Source of the DNA: Microbacterium oxydans
GTDB lineage: Bacteria; Actinomycetota; Actinomycetes; Actinomycetales; Microbacteriaceae
Length of the DNA: 64,000 nt
Reading direction: 5' to 3'
Assembly: GCF_000956405.1 (NCBI RefSeq)
Contig: NZ_JYIV01000015.1
Coordinates: 25,694-89,693 of the forward strand
Position numbers and translations under genes: made by a program. Shown here one piece after another: positions 42,136 through 51,208 of this stretch (position 1 is its first letter; the number at the start of each line of letters is the position of its first letter). The notes under the pieces were generated by a model. The model made no database searches. It was not told where the DNA came from and saw only the letters and a list, made by a program, of their open reading frames with translations.

Positions 42136-43734
42136 ATGAACCGACACTTCACCCGCCGCCGCGCGGGTCGATTCGCGATGGCGGTCGCCGGCACAGTCGC
42201 CGCATCCGTCGCCCTCGCGGGCTGCGGCGCCGGCACCACCGCCACCCCCGACGAGAGCGCGGCCGCGAGCGAGATCAACCCGGACGCCATCATCGAGGCG
42301 GGGATCTCGTACACGCTGAACGGCAGCTTCGACCCGATGGTCGCCTCCGGCGCCGTCACGGTCTCGGCCAACTGGCACATCTTCGAAGGTCTCGTCGACC
42401 TCGACCCGGTCACGCAGAAGGCGGCGCCCGCCCTCGCCGCCGACCTCCCGACGAAGATCGACGACACGACCTACGAGATCGACCTCCGCGAAGGTGCGAC
42501 CTTCCAGAACGGCGACCCGGTCACGGCGGACGACGTCGTCTTCAGCTACGACCGCGTGCTCGACCCGGACAACAACTCGCTCTTCCTGTCGTTCGTCGAC
42601 TTCATCGACACCGTCACCGCGGTCGACGACGACACCGTGCGCATCACGACGGACTACCCCTTCTCGCTGATCAACGACCGCCTCGGCGTCGTCAAGATCG
42701 TCCCGAAGGCGGTCGTCGAGGCCGACCCCGAGGACTTCGCCGCCAACCCGGTCGGCTCCGGCCCGTACTCGCTGGTCTCCGCGGTCCCCGAGGACAAGCT
42801 CGTCTTCGAGCGCTACGACGATTACAACGGCCCGCGCCCCGCGCTCGCCGCCGGCATGAACTGGAACCTGCTCGCCGATGCCTCGGCCCGCGTCACCGCG
42901 ATGTCCACCGGCACCGTGCAGGCGATCGAAGACGTGCCGTACATCGACGTCGACACGCTCGCCTCGTCGGCCGACGTCGAGAGCGTGCAGTCGTTCGGCC
43001 TGCTGTTCATGATGTTCAACACCAAGGCGGCGCCGTTCGACGACGTGCGCGTGCGGCAGGCCCTGCACTACGCCCTCGACATGGACAAGATCATCGGCAC
43101 GGGCATGCTCGGCAACGCCACGCCTGCGACCTCGTTCCTGCCCGAGACGTACCCGAACTACCACGAGGCCTCGACGGTCTACACCTACGACCCCGAGAAG
43201 GCGAAGGAGCTGCTGGCCGACGCCGGCGTCTCCGATCTGTCGATCACGCTGCTGACCACCGATACCGGATGGGTCAAGGAGGTCGCCCCGCTGATCAAGG
43301 AGTCGCTCGACGCGATCGGCATCGACACCACGCTCGACATCGGACAGTCCGCGTCGATGTACGAGAAGGTCGACTCCGGCGACTACACGGTGGCCGTCGC
43401 CCCCGGTGACCCCTCGGTCTTCGGCGTCGACCCCGACCTGCTCATGAACTGGTGGTACGGCGAGAACGTCTGGACCCAGACCCGCACCAACTGGGCTGAC
43501 TCTCCCGAGTACGCCGAGCTGCGCACGCTCCTCGACACCGCCGTCCAGCAGGAAGGCGACGAGCAGCAGAAGACCTGGGACCAGGCGTTCGACCTGCTCT
43601 CCGACCAGGCCGTGCTCTACCCGCTGTTCCACCGCAAGCTGCCGACCGCCTGGAGCAGCCAGGAGCTCGTCGGGTTCCAGCCCGTCCCCACCACCGGACT
43701 GTCGTTCCTCGACGTCGGCGTGGCCGCGAAGTAG
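42136..43734 (+). CDS. ABC transporter substrate-binding lipoprotein (SBP-5 family), sialic acid cluster
   Basis: The product is 532 residues from ATG 42136. A lipoprotein signal ends VALAGCG (Cys near 33). The SBP-5 (DppA/OppA) fold is seen: INPDAIIEAGISYTLNGSFDPM, TTYEIDLREGATFQNGDPVTADDVVFSYDRV, NPVGSGPYSL, and VRVRQALHYALDMDKII. DppA-type proteins usually bind peptides, but several actinobacterial ones bind sialic acid. In this cluster, next to nanA-type genes and a sialidase, sialic acid is the natural guess. The operator overlaps its promoter, and a strong hairpin follows the stop. Confidence 0.9.
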   Translation: MNRHFTRRRAGRFAMAVAGTVAASVALAGCGAGTTATPDESAAASEINPDAIIEAGISYTLNGSFDPMVASGAVTVSANWHIFEGLVDLDPVTQKAAPALAADLPTKIDDTTYEIDLREGATFQNGDPVTADDVVFSYDRVLDPDNNSLFLSFVDFIDTVTAVDDDTVRITTDYPFSLINDRLGVVKIVPKAVVEADPEDFAANPVGSGPYSLVSAVPEDKLVFERYDDYNGPRPALAAGMNWNLLADASARVTAMSTGTVQAIEDVPYIDVDTLASSADVESVQSFGLLFMMFNTKAAPFDDVRVRQALHYALDMDKIIGTGMLGNATPATSFLPETYPNYHEASTVYTYDPEKAKELLADAGVSDLSITLLTTDTGWVKEVAPLIKESLDAIGIDTTLDIGQSASMYEKVDSGDYTVAVAPGDPSVFGVDPDLLMNWWYGENVWTQTRTNWADSPEYAELRTLLDTAVQQEGDEQQKTWDQAFDLLSDQAVLYPLFHRKLPTAWSSQELVGFQPVPTTGLSFLDVGVAAK

Positions 43735-43760
43735 CACCCGAACAGAAGCAGCACCCGAAC

Positions 43761-43793
43761 AGGGGGCGCGCTCACCCGACGAGCGCGCCCCCT
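43761..43793. terminator. Intra-operon hairpin after the binding-protein gene
   Basis: 12-bp perfect arms AGGGGGCGCGCT (43761-43772) and AGCGCGCCCCCT (43782-43793) enclose a 9-base loop. It lies 27 bases after the binding-protein stop and 31 before the permease start. Such hairpins commonly lower read-through so that the binding protein is made in excess over membrane parts. Confidence 0.65.
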
Positions 43794-43824
43794 GCACCTC
43801 CCTCACCCTCGGAAGGAGCGGCAC

Positions 43825-44781
43825 GTGTCCCACACGCTCCGCCTCATCGGCCGGCGACTGCTGCAGCTGCCGCTGATGATCCTCGGCATCACGTTCCTCG
43901 TGTTCTTCGTGATGTCCTTCTCGCCCGTCGACCCGGCCCGCACGGCGCTCGGCGAGACGGCGTCGCCCGCAGCCCTCGAGGCCTACCGCGAGGACCACGG
44001 CCTCAACCTCCCCCTGCTCGTCCGCTACGTGAACTTCCTGTTCGGACTCGTGCAGGGCGACCTCGGCACCTACTCCGCGCGCAGCCTTCCCGTGATCGAC
44101 GAGGTCGCCCGCGCCTTCCCGGTCACCCTGGCGCTCACCTTCCTCGGGCTCATCATCGCCGTGATCGTCGCCTTCGTGATCGGCGTCCTCGCCGCCGTCT
44201 ACCGCGACCGGTGGCCCGACCAGGTGATCCGCGTCTTCGGCGTCGCGGCGCTCTCCACCCCGTCGTTCTGGCTCGCCATCCTGCTCATCCAGGTCTTCAC
44301 CCTCGGGCTCGGACTGCTCCCCGCCTCCGGCCCGCTCCCCGACTTCTGGACCGACCCCTCCGGATGGCTCGCCCGGATGACCCTCCCTGCGATCGCGCTC
44401 GCGGTGCCCGTGATCGGTCAGCTGTCGCGCGTCGTGCGCACCTCGATGGTCGAGGAGCTCGACCGCGACTACGTGCGCACCGCCCTCGGCGCCGGCATCC
44501 CGCGCGTGATCGTCGTCGGCCGCAACGTGCTGCGCAACGCCCTCATCACCCCCGTCACGGTGCTGGGGCTGCGCATCGGATACCTGCTCGGCGGCGCCGT
44601 GGTGATCGAGATCATCTTCGCCATCCCCGGGATGGGAACCCTCATCCTCAACGGCGTCACCAACAACGAACCCAACCTCGTGCAGGGAGTGACGCTCGCG
44701 GTGGCGCTCGCCTTCGTCGTGATCAACATCATCGTCGACCTCCTGTACGTGCTCATCAATCCTCGAATCCGGGCGGTGTGA
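43825..44781 (+). CDS. ABC transporter permease (DppB type)
   Basis: The product is 318 residues from GTG 43825 with GAAGGAG upstream. Seen: the DppB N-terminus RLIGRRLLQLPLMILGITFLVFF, an extracytoplasmic region (DPARTALGE, LNLPLLVRYVNFL), six membrane segments, and the EAA loop RTALGAGIPRVIVVGRNVLRNALIT. It forms the transmembrane pore with the fused DppC-like protein encoded next, whose ATG lies one base after its stop. Confidence 0.93.
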   Translation: MSHTLRLIGRRLLQLPLMILGITFLVFFVMSFSPVDPARTALGETASPAALEAYREDHGLNLPLLVRYVNFLFGLVQGDLGTYSARSLPVIDEVARAFPVTLALTFLGLIIAVIVAFVIGVLAAVYRDRWPDQVIRVFGVAALSTPSFWLAILLIQVFTLGLGLLPASGPLPDFWTDPSGWLARMTLPAIALAVPVIGQLSRVVRTSMVEELDRDYVRTALGAGIPRVIVVGRNVLRNALITPVTVLGLRIGYLLGGAVVIEIIFAIPGMGTLILNGVTNNEPNLVQGVTLAVALAFVVINIIVDLLYVLINPRIRAV

Positions 44782-44782
44782 C

Positions 44783-46834
44783 ATGCGACGCAAACTCACG
44801 GAACGGCTTTCCGTCCCGGGCCTCCGCTGGGGCCGCCTGTCCCTCGGGTCGATCATCTGCATCGCCGTGCTGGCGATCATCGCCCTGGCCGCGATCTTCG
44901 CGCCTCTCATCGCGCCGTTCGACCCGCTGGCCTCCGGGACTCCCGTGCAGCCGCCCGGAGCGGAGCACTGGTTCGGCACCGACCGTCAGGGCCGCGACAT
45001 CTTCTCGCGCCTCTTCTACGGCGCCCGCTACTCGCTCGTGATCGGTATCGGGGCGACCCTCGTCGCCCTGGTCGCCGCATGCGTGCTCGGCACGATCGCC
45101 GCCACCGCCCCGAAGTGGATCTCCGAGACCCTCATGCGCGTCATGGACGTCGTGATGTCGTTCCCCGGCATCGCGCTCGCCGCGGTGTTCGTGGCGGTGT
45201 TCGGCAAGTCGCTGCCCGTGCTGGTGCTGACCATCGCGTTCCTCTACGTGCCGCAGCTCACCCGCATCGTCCGTGCGAACATCCTCGACCAGTACGGGGA
45301 GGACTACGTCTCGGCCGTGCGTGTGATGGGAGCGGGCACCCCGCGCATCATCGTGCGACACGTGGCGCGCAACGCGATGGCGCCGGTCCTCGTCTTCGCG
45401 ACCGTGCTCGTCGCCGACGCGATCGTGTTCGAGGCCTCGCTGTCGTTCCTGCAGGCCGGCGTGCCCGACCCCGAGCCGTCATGGGGCAACGTCATCGCCG
45501 CGGGCCGCAACCTGCTCATGAGCGGAGCGTGGTGGGCGACCTTCTTCCCCGGCATCCTCATCATGATCACGGTGCTGTGCCTCAACATCCTCTCCGAGGG
45601 GATGACCGACGCCATGGTGTCGCCGCGGGCGCGCAAGATCACGGCCGACGCCGCGAACACCGAGGAGTCCACGCACGAGCTCGAGGTCGCAGCGATCCCG
45701 GACGACACGCATGTGATCCCCACCGTCGACACCGCGGTGAACCTCTCCGTGTCGAGCGGAGTCCCCGACACTCTGGTGCCGCGCGCCGAGGCCGTCCCCC
45801 TCGCCGCACGACTCGCCGAGCTGCGACGGCGCGAACTCTCCCGCACGGATCGCCTCGAGTACACGGGCGACGAGAAGCCGCTGCTCGACGTGCAGGACCT
45901 GTGCATCTCGTTCCCGCGGCACGGCGACGTCGACGTGGTCGACCACGTCAGCTTCACGGTGCGCCCGGGCGAGACCATGTCGCTGGTGGGGGAGTCCGGA
46001 TGCGGCAAGTCGATCACCTCGCTCGCGATCATGGGCCTGCTCGACCCGAAGGCCGACATCCGCGGACGCATCCTGTTCGACGGCAAGGACCTGCTGCAGA
46101 TGGCGCCGAAGGAGCGCAACGCGCTGCGCGGACACGACATCGCGATGATCTACCAGGACGCGCTGAGCTCCCTCAACCCGGCGATGCTCATCCGCTCGCA
46201 GATGAAGCAGCTCACCTCGCGCGGCGGCACCCGCTCTGCCGAGGAGCTGCTGACGCTCGTCGGTCTCGATCCGAAGCGCACACTCTCCTCGTATCCGCAC
46301 GAGCTCTCGGGAGGGCAGCGGCAGCGCGTGCTCATCGCGATGGCGTTGACCCGGGATCCGCGGCTGGTGATCGCCGACGAGCCGACCACCGCGCTCGACG
46401 TCACGGTGCAGGCCCAGGTCGTGGAGCTGCTCATGCGGCTGCAGCAGGAGCTCGGCTTCGCGCTCCTGTTCGTCTCGCACGACCTCGCACTGGTGGCCGA
46501 GCTCACCCACCGGATCACGGTGATGTACGCGGGCCAGGTCGTGGAGCAGGGCACCACCCGCGAGGTGCTCACCCAACCCGTGCACGAGTACACGCAGGGC
46601 CTCCTGGGCGCTGTGCTCTCGATCGAGGCCGGCTCCGACCGCTTGCATCAGGTCTCGGGAGTCGTGCCCTCACCGCGCGACTTCCCGGCGGGCGACCGCT
46701 TCGCCCCGCGGTCCAGCGACCCCTCGCGGTATGCCGGCACCACCCCGGTACGCCGACACATCGAGGGGACAGAGCACTACTACTCCGCGCATCCGGACGA
46801 TGCGCCCGTCGAGGCGATCGGAGCAGGACGATGA
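44783..46834 (+). CDS. Fused ABC permease and ATPase (DppC-DppD in one chain)
   Basis: The product is 683 residues. Residues 1-290 are a DppC-type permease: WGRLSLGSIICIAVLAIIALA, GTDRQGRDIFSRLFYGARYSL, and the EAA loop SAVRVMGAGTPRIIVRHVARNA. About 90 residues of charged linker follow. Residues 380-683 are an oligopeptide ATPase: Walker A VGESGCGKSIT (about 403), IYQDALSSLNPAM, LSGGQRQRVLIAMAL, VIADEPTTALDVT and SHDLALVAE, plus the C-terminal MYAGQVVEQG region of this group. DppC and DppD are normally separate. Fusion fixes their ratio. The second ATPase follows with ATGA overlap. Confidence 0.93.
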   Translation: MRRKLTERLSVPGLRWGRLSLGSIICIAVLAIIALAAIFAPLIAPFDPLASGTPVQPPGAEHWFGTDRQGRDIFSRLFYGARYSLVIGIGATLVALVAACVLGTIAATAPKWISETLMRVMDVVMSFPGIALAAVFVAVFGKSLPVLVLTIAFLYVPQLTRIVRANILDQYGEDYVSAVRVMGAGTPRIIVRHVARNAMAPVLVFATVLVADAIVFEASLSFLQAGVPDPEPSWGNVIAAGRNLLMSGAWWATFFPGILIMITVLCLNILSEGMTDAMVSPRARKITADAANTEESTHELEVAAIPDDTHVIPTVDTAVNLSVSSGVPDTLVPRAEAVPLAARLAELRRRELSRTDRLEYTGDEKPLLDVQDLCISFPRHGDVDVVDHVSFTVRPGETMSLVGESGCGKSITSLAIMGLLDPKADIRGRILFDGKDLLQMAPKERNALRGHDIAMIYQDALSSLNPAMLIRSQMKQLTSRGGTRSAEELLTLVGLDPKRTLSSYPHELSGGQRQRVLIAMALTRDPRLVIADEPTTALDVTVQAQVVELLMRLQQELGFALLFVSHDLALVAELTHRITVMYAGQVVEQGTTREVLTQPVHEYTQGLLGAVLSIEAGSDRLHQVSGVVPSPRDFPAGDRFAPRSSDPSRYAGTTPVRRHIEGTEHYYSAHPDDAPVEAIGAGR

Positions 46835-47631
46835 GCGAATCCGTCATCGAGCTGAAGGACGTGCACGTCCGCTACAAGACCCGTGCGTCCTCACTCTTCC
46901 GTCCCGAGTACGTCGATGCGCTCGCGGGCGTCTCGCTCACGGTGAAGCGCGGGCAGACCCTCGGAATCGTCGGCGAATCCGGCTCGGGCAAGTCCACCTC
47001 GGCCAAGGTGCTGATCGGCCTCGAGAAGCCGACGAGCGGACAGGTCGTGTTCGGCGGCGAGCCGGTGCGATCGTTCACGCCCGCCGTGCGCAAGCGGCTG
47101 GGGCGCATCCTGTCCGTCGTCTTCCAGGACCCGGCGACCGCGCTGAACGCCCGGATGACGGTGCGCGATGCGCTGCTCGACCCGCTGCAGGTGCACCGCC
47201 TCGGCAGCGCGGCGACCCGGGGTCGCAAGGTGCGCGACCTGGTGGGTCTCGTCGGGCTGCCGCCCTCGGCGCTGGACGCCCTTCCGAGTCAGCTCTCCGG
47301 AGGGCAGCGCCAACGCGTAGCCATCGCCAGGGCGCTCGTGCTCGACCCGCAGGTGATCGTCGCCGATGAGCCCACCTCGGCGCTCGACGTCTCGGTGCGG
47401 GCGCAGATCCTGAACCTGCTGACCGACCTGAAGGAGCAGCTCGGCCTCGGGATGGTCTTCATCTCCCACGACATCCAGACCGTCCGCTACCTCTCCGACG
47501 AGATCGCCGTGATGAACAGGGGGCGGGTCGTCGAGTTCGGCGACGCGGCCCGCGTGTTCGACGCGCCTTCCGACGACTACACCAAGACGCTGCTGGGCGC
47601 TGCGCCCTCGCTGCTCGAATCCCACCACTGA
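46831..47631 (+). CDS. ABC transporter ATP-binding protein (DppF type)
   Basis: The product is 266 residues from ATG 46831 (ATGA overlap with the fusion gene). Seen: Walker A VGESGSGKST, Q-loop VFQDPATALNARMTVRDAL, signature LSGGQRQR, Walker B VIVADEPTSALDVSVRAQ, and SHDIQTVRYLSDE. It forms the ATPase pair with the C-terminal half of the fused protein. The gene is followed by the NanA-like lyase after 16 bases, so import and catabolism share a transcript. Confidence 0.95.
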   Translation: MSESVIELKDVHVRYKTRASSLFRPEYVDALAGVSLTVKRGQTLGIVGESGSGKSTSAKVLIGLEKPTSGQVVFGGEPVRSFTPAVRKRLGRILSVVFQDPATALNARMTVRDALLDPLQVHRLGSAATRGRKVRDLVGLVGLPPSALDALPSQLSGGQRQRVAIARALVLDPQVIVADEPTSALDVSVRAQILNLLTDLKEQLGLGMVFISHDIQTVRYLSDEIAVMNRGRVVEFGDAARVFDAPSDDYTKTLLGAAPSLLESHH

Positions 47632-47647
47632 AACGACCGGAACACAC

Positions 47648-48595
47648 ATGTCTGCTGCCCCCTCCGCCCCCGTCTTCGCGGGCGTCGTCCCGCCCGTCGC
47701 CACCCCGCTGCTCGGGGACGGGTCGATCGACCACGCCTCACTCTCACGTCTCGTCGACCGTCTCGTCGACGAAGGCGTCTCCGGACTCTTCGCCCTCGGC
47801 TCCACAGGTGAGACCGCGTACTTCACCGACGACCAGCGCGTGGAGCTGCTCCGCACGATCGTCGCGGCGAACGCGGGCCGGGTGCCGATCATCGCCGGCG
47901 CGATCGAGCTCACGGCTCCCCGCATCATCGAGACCGCCCGCCGTCTGGTCGACGCCGGCGCGCAGGCGATCGTCACGACGGCTCCGCTGTACACGCTGAA
48001 CTCCGCCGCCGAGGTCGCCGACCACTTCCGCACCATCGCCGCGGCCATCGATGCCCCGCTGTGGGCCTACGACGTCCCGGTGCGCGTCCACTCCAAGCTC
48101 GGCATCGACCTGCTTGTGCAGCTCGGCAGCGAGGGCGTGATCCAGGGCGTGAAGGACTCCTCGGGCGACGATGTCTCGTTCCGGCGTCTGATCGCGGCGA
48201 ACCGGGCGGCGGGGAGCCCGCTGCAGCTGCTCACCGGTCACGAGGTCGTCGTCGACGCCATGGCGCTCGCGGGTGCCGACGGCGTGGTCCCCGGACTCGC
48301 GAATGTGGAGGCCGCGGGATACGTGCGGCTGTGGGAGGCGGCGAAGAGCGGCGACTGGGCGACCGCTCGGGCCGAACAGGAGCGCATCAACCGTCTGTTC
48401 GACATCGTGTTCCAGCCGAAGGGGCTGTCGGGGGATGCGACCGGCGTCGGAGCGTTCAAGGCTGCCATGCACGCCCGCGGCATCATCGACCACGCCACCA
48501 TGGCCCGCACCGTCCAGGCACTCGATGCCGATGCGGTCGCCCAGATCCGCGACATCCTCGACGAGCTGCACCTGCTCCCTGTCGCCGTCGCCTGA
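47648..48595 (+). CDS. nanA: N-acetylneuraminate lyase-like (DapA/NanA family)
   Basis: The product is 315 residues. Class I aldolase TIM-barrel features are seen: FAGVVPPVATPLLGDGSID, LFALGSTGETAYFT (GxxGE loop), APLYTL (catalytic Tyr), GVIQGVKDSSGD (Schiff-base Lys), and LTGHEVVVDAMALAGADGVVPGLANV. DapA, NanA and related lyases share these features, so sequence alone does not separate them. Between the importer and NanE/ROK kinase, cleavage of N-acetylneuraminate to ManNAc and pyruvate is the likely reaction. Its stop overlaps the kinase start (TGATG). Confidence 0.87.
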   Translation: MSAAPSAPVFAGVVPPVATPLLGDGSIDHASLSRLVDRLVDEGVSGLFALGSTGETAYFTDDQRVELLRTIVAANAGRVPIIAGAIELTAPRIIETARRLVDAGAQAIVTTAPLYTLNSAAEVADHFRTIAAAIDAPLWAYDVPVRVHSKLGIDLLVQLGSEGVIQGVKDSSGDDVSFRRLIAANRAAGSPLQLLTGHEVVVDAMALAGADGVVPGLANVEAAGYVRLWEAAKSGDWATARAEQERINRLFDIVFQPKGLSGDATGVGAFKAAMHARGIIDHATMARTVQALDADAVAQIRDILDELHLLPVAVA

Positions 48596-49530
48596 TGGGC
48601 GAGGTCGTCCTCGCCGTCGACATCGGCGGCACCAAGACGGCCGCAGCGCTCGCCGACCGCCGCGACACGCTGCTGCGCACCGAGGTGACCGCGACGCCCG
48701 CCGCGGAGGGGCCGACGGCCGTTGTGGCCACCGTCGTCGCCCTCGCCGAGCGGCTGCTCTCCGGCACCGGGCTGCGGCTTTCGGGGGTCGGCATCGGCAC
48801 CGCCGGGGTCGTCGATGCCGGGAGCGGAACGATCGTCTCGGCCACCGACACGTTCGCAGACTGGCCGGGCACGCCGCTCGCCGCCCTCGTGCGCACCGGG
48901 CTGGGGGCGCACCTGATCACGGACGCTCCCGTGCGCGTGCAGAACGACGTCGACGCGCACGCGGCGGGGGAGTACCGGCACGGCGCGGCGGCCGGGGCGG
49001 CGAGTGCGCTCATCGTCGCGGTCGGCACCGGTGTCGGTGCCGGACTGATCCTGGGCGACGACGCCGTGCGCGGAGCGCATCACGTCGCGGGGGAGATCGC
49101 GCACCTCCCGGTGCCGGGATCCGCGCACCTGCGCTGCCCCTGCGGCAGACCAGGACACCTCGAGGCGATCGGCTCCGGCATCGGCATGCACCGGCACTTC
49201 CTCTCGCTCGGAGGAGACCCCGGGATCACCGACGCCCGGGGGATCGCGGCGGCATCCGTTGCCGGTGACCCCATCGCCCGCCGCGCGCTCGACGAGTCGG
49301 CCGCAGCGGTCGGACGCGCCATCGCGGGAGCAGCCACGATCCTCGATCCCGAGCGCATCGTGGTCACCGGCGGCGTGCCGAACATCGGTGAGGACTGGTG
49401 GCGCCCGATGCGCGACGCCTTCCACGCCGAGGCGATCGATGCGCTGCAGAACACGCCCATCCTGCCGGGCACTCTCGGCGACGACGCCCCGCTGCGGGGA
49501 GCTGCGGCATCCGTCTGGAGGAACCCATGA
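48595..49530 (+). CDS. nanK: ROK-family kinase, probable N-acetylmannosamine kinase
   Basis: The product is 311 residues from ATG 48595. Seen: the ATP-binding VLAVDIGGTKTAAAL, the second phosphate loop VGTGVGAGLI, the sugar-binding VQNDVDAHAAGE, GEIAHLPV (catalytic/zinc His region) and the zinc motif CPCGRPGHLE. That motif has His where most ROK kinases have the third Cys, a small variation. ROK kinases phosphorylate hexoses or N-acetylated hexosamines. Being placed between NanA-like lyase and NanE, phosphorylation of ManNAc at C6 is the expected role. It is coupled on both sides by stop-start overlaps. Confidence 0.87.
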   Translation: MGEVVLAVDIGGTKTAAALADRRDTLLRTEVTATPAAEGPTAVVATVVALAERLLSGTGLRLSGVGIGTAGVVDAGSGTIVSATDTFADWPGTPLAALVRTGLGAHLITDAPVRVQNDVDAHAAGEYRHGAAAGAASALIVAVGTGVGAGLILGDDAVRGAHHVAGEIAHLPVPGSAHLRCPCGRPGHLEAIGSGIGMHRHFLSLGGDPGITDARGIAAASVAGDPIARRALDESAAAVGRAIAGAATILDPERIVVTGGVPNIGEDWWRPMRDAFHAEAIDALQNTPILPGTLGDDAPLRGAAASVWRNP

Positions 49531-50213
49531 GACTCGCCGACCCCCTCGAGCAGTTGCGTGGCGGCCTGATCGTCTCGTGCCAGGCCTACCCCGGTGAGGC
49601 GATGCGCGACCCACGGACGATGGCACAGGTGGCCGCGGCCACCCTCGTCGGGGGTGCCGCGGGCATCCGGGTGCAGGGGATCGGCGACATCCGTGCGACG
49701 GCCCACCTCCCCGTGCCCGTCGTGGGACTGTGGAAGGACGGTGATCGCGACGTGTTCATCACTCCGACACTCGACCATGCCAGGGCCGTCGCCGACGCGG
49801 GAGCCGACATCATCGCGATCGACGGGACCCGTCGCGATCGTCCGGACGGGTTGACCCTCGCGGAGACGATCCAGGGTCTTCGCACGCTCACCGACGCCCT
49901 GGTCATGGCCGACTGCGGTTCGCTCGACGACGCGCTCGCCGCAGAGGAAGCGGGCGCCGACATCCTCGGCACCACCCTGTCCGGCTACACGGGGGAGCGC
50001 CCGAAGACCACCGGGCCCGATCTCGAGCTCATCGAGCTGATGGCCGCCCGCTGCCGTCGTCCGATCGTCGCCGAAGGGCGCATCCACACGCCGGCGCAGG
50101 CCGCGGACGCGATCGCCGCCGGTGCCTTCGCCGTCTGTGTCGGCACCGCCATCACGCACCCCTCGACGATCACGACGTGGTTCGCCGATGCGGTCGCGGG
50201 AGCCCGCGCATGA
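49527..50213 (+). CDS. nanE: N-acetylmannosamine-6-phosphate 2-epimerase NanE
   Basis: The product is 228 residues from ATG 49527 (ATGA overlap). The family pattern is strong: LRGGLIVSCQAYPGEAMRDPRTMAQVAAATLVGGAAGIRVQG, PVVGLWKDG, FITPTLDHARAVADAGADIIAIDGTRRDRP, MADCGSLDDALAAEEAGADILGTTLSGYTG, and PIVAEGRIHTPAQAADAIAAGAFAVCVGTAITHP. It converts ManNAc-6-P to GlcNAc-6-P, which feeds amino-sugar catabolism. The NagA/NagB enzymes needed next are not in the window. Confidence 0.96.
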   Translation: MRLADPLEQLRGGLIVSCQAYPGEAMRDPRTMAQVAAATLVGGAAGIRVQGIGDIRATAHLPVPVVGLWKDGDRDVFITPTLDHARAVADAGADIIAIDGTRRDRPDGLTLAETIQGLRTLTDALVMADCGSLDDALAAEEAGADILGTTLSGYTGERPKTTGPDLELIELMAARCRRPIVAEGRIHTPAQAADAIAAGAFAVCVGTAITHPSTITTWFADAVAGARA

Positions 50214-51139
50214 CTGCGCCCGTTCTCGTCAGCGCCTATCCGGCCTCTCCGGCGCACGCGCGCTGGGACGCGGAGCTCGAAGGGGAGCTGCTGCCCGCGC
50301 TGTGTGCGCTTCCCGGGGTCGCCGGGCTCGAAGTGCCGTGGATGGGAGGCATCCACCCGCACGACGAGACCTGGTTCCTCGCGAACGTGCCAGCCGTGCC
50401 GCTCGCCGTGACACCGATCCCCTTCGTGATGGGGCGCCTGGGGAGCGACTCCCGATACGGTCTGGCGTCGACCGATGAAACGGGTCGCACGGCAGCCGTC
50501 GACGACCTGCGCCGCGTCGCCGCCGACATCGCGCGCATCGACCGCGAGAGCGGCGCGACCGTGGCCGTGGTGACCCTGCACACCGCCCCGCGGGGGACGG
50601 GAGCCGTGGAACCGTTCGTGCGTTCGCTGCAGGAAGCCGCCGCCCTCGACTGGTCGGGCGCGCGCCTGGTCGTCGAGCACTGCGATGCGTCGGTGCCAGG
50701 GCAGATCCCGGAGAAGGGTTTCCTCTCCCTCGACGATGAGATCGCGGCGATCCGGGCGGTCGGGGCATCGGTCGGGCTCTGGCTCAACTGGGGTCGTTCG
50801 GCGATCGAGCTGCGCGATGCGGACGCCGTGACCGCGCAGATCGCCGCAGCCGCAGCCTCCGGGTTCCTCGTCGGACTCGCCTTCTCCGGCGCTGCGGCCG
50901 TGCAGAGTCCGTACGGTCCTCCGTGGGTGGATGCGCATCTGCCGATCGCCTCGACGCATCCGGAATCGGCCTCGCTCCTCGATGATGCACACGTCGCCGC
51001 GGCACTCGCGGCAGCGGGCGACGTCGCCTGGGTGGGGCTGAAGACGGCCCGACGCCCTGACGACGTCAGTGCCCGGGACGCCCTGCGCACCGTCGCGCGG
51101 AACCTCGAGGTGCTGCGCCGACCCTTGTTCGACGTCTGA
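50210..51139 (+). CDS. DUF4862-family protein, unassigned step of the sialic acid cluster
   Basis: The product is 309 residues from ATG 50210 (ATGA overlap with nanE). It has a probable TIM-barrel, xylose-isomerase-like layout: SAYPASPAHARWDAELEGEL, GLEVPWMGGIHPHDETWFL, TVAVVTLHTAPRGTG, RLVVEHCDASVPGQIPEKGFLSL, VGLWLNWGRSAIE, and a final VGLKTARRPDDV. The His in TLHT and in VEHCD, with nearby acids, are possible metal ligands. DUF4862 has no established function. Its tight coupling to nanE suggests a step on a modified or anomeric sialic acid or an epimer. This is inference. Confidence 0.8.
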   Translation: MTAPVLVSAYPASPAHARWDAELEGELLPALCALPGVAGLEVPWMGGIHPHDETWFLANVPAVPLAVTPIPFVMGRLGSDSRYGLASTDETGRTAAVDDLRRVAADIARIDRESGATVAVVTLHTAPRGTGAVEPFVRSLQEAAALDWSGARLVVEHCDASVPGQIPEKGFLSLDDEIAAIRAVGASVGLWLNWGRSAIELRDADAVTAQIAAAAASGFLVGLAFSGAAAVQSPYGPPWVDAHLPIASTHPESASLLDDAHVAAALAAAGDVAWVGLKTARRPDDVSARDALRTVARNLEVLRRPLFDV

Positions 51140-51184
51140 CCTCTCGCTAGAGTGACTTGAAATCAGACATCAGACGTCTGATTT
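51125..51184 (+). promoter_or_regulatory. Promoter and GntR operator of the sialidase gene
   Basis: TTGTTC (51125-51130) and TAGAGT (51148-51153) are spaced 17 bases. Downstream, arms AAATCAGAC (51160-51168) and GTCTGATTT (51176-51184) are perfect, and ATCAGACGTCTGAT (51169-51182) is a perfect 14-bp palindrome within. ATCAGACATCAGACGT (51162-51177) matches the importer-side operator in 15 of 16 positions. Confidence 0.7.
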
Positions 51185-51208
51185 CCGCACGAACAGAAAG
51201 GTCTGTCC

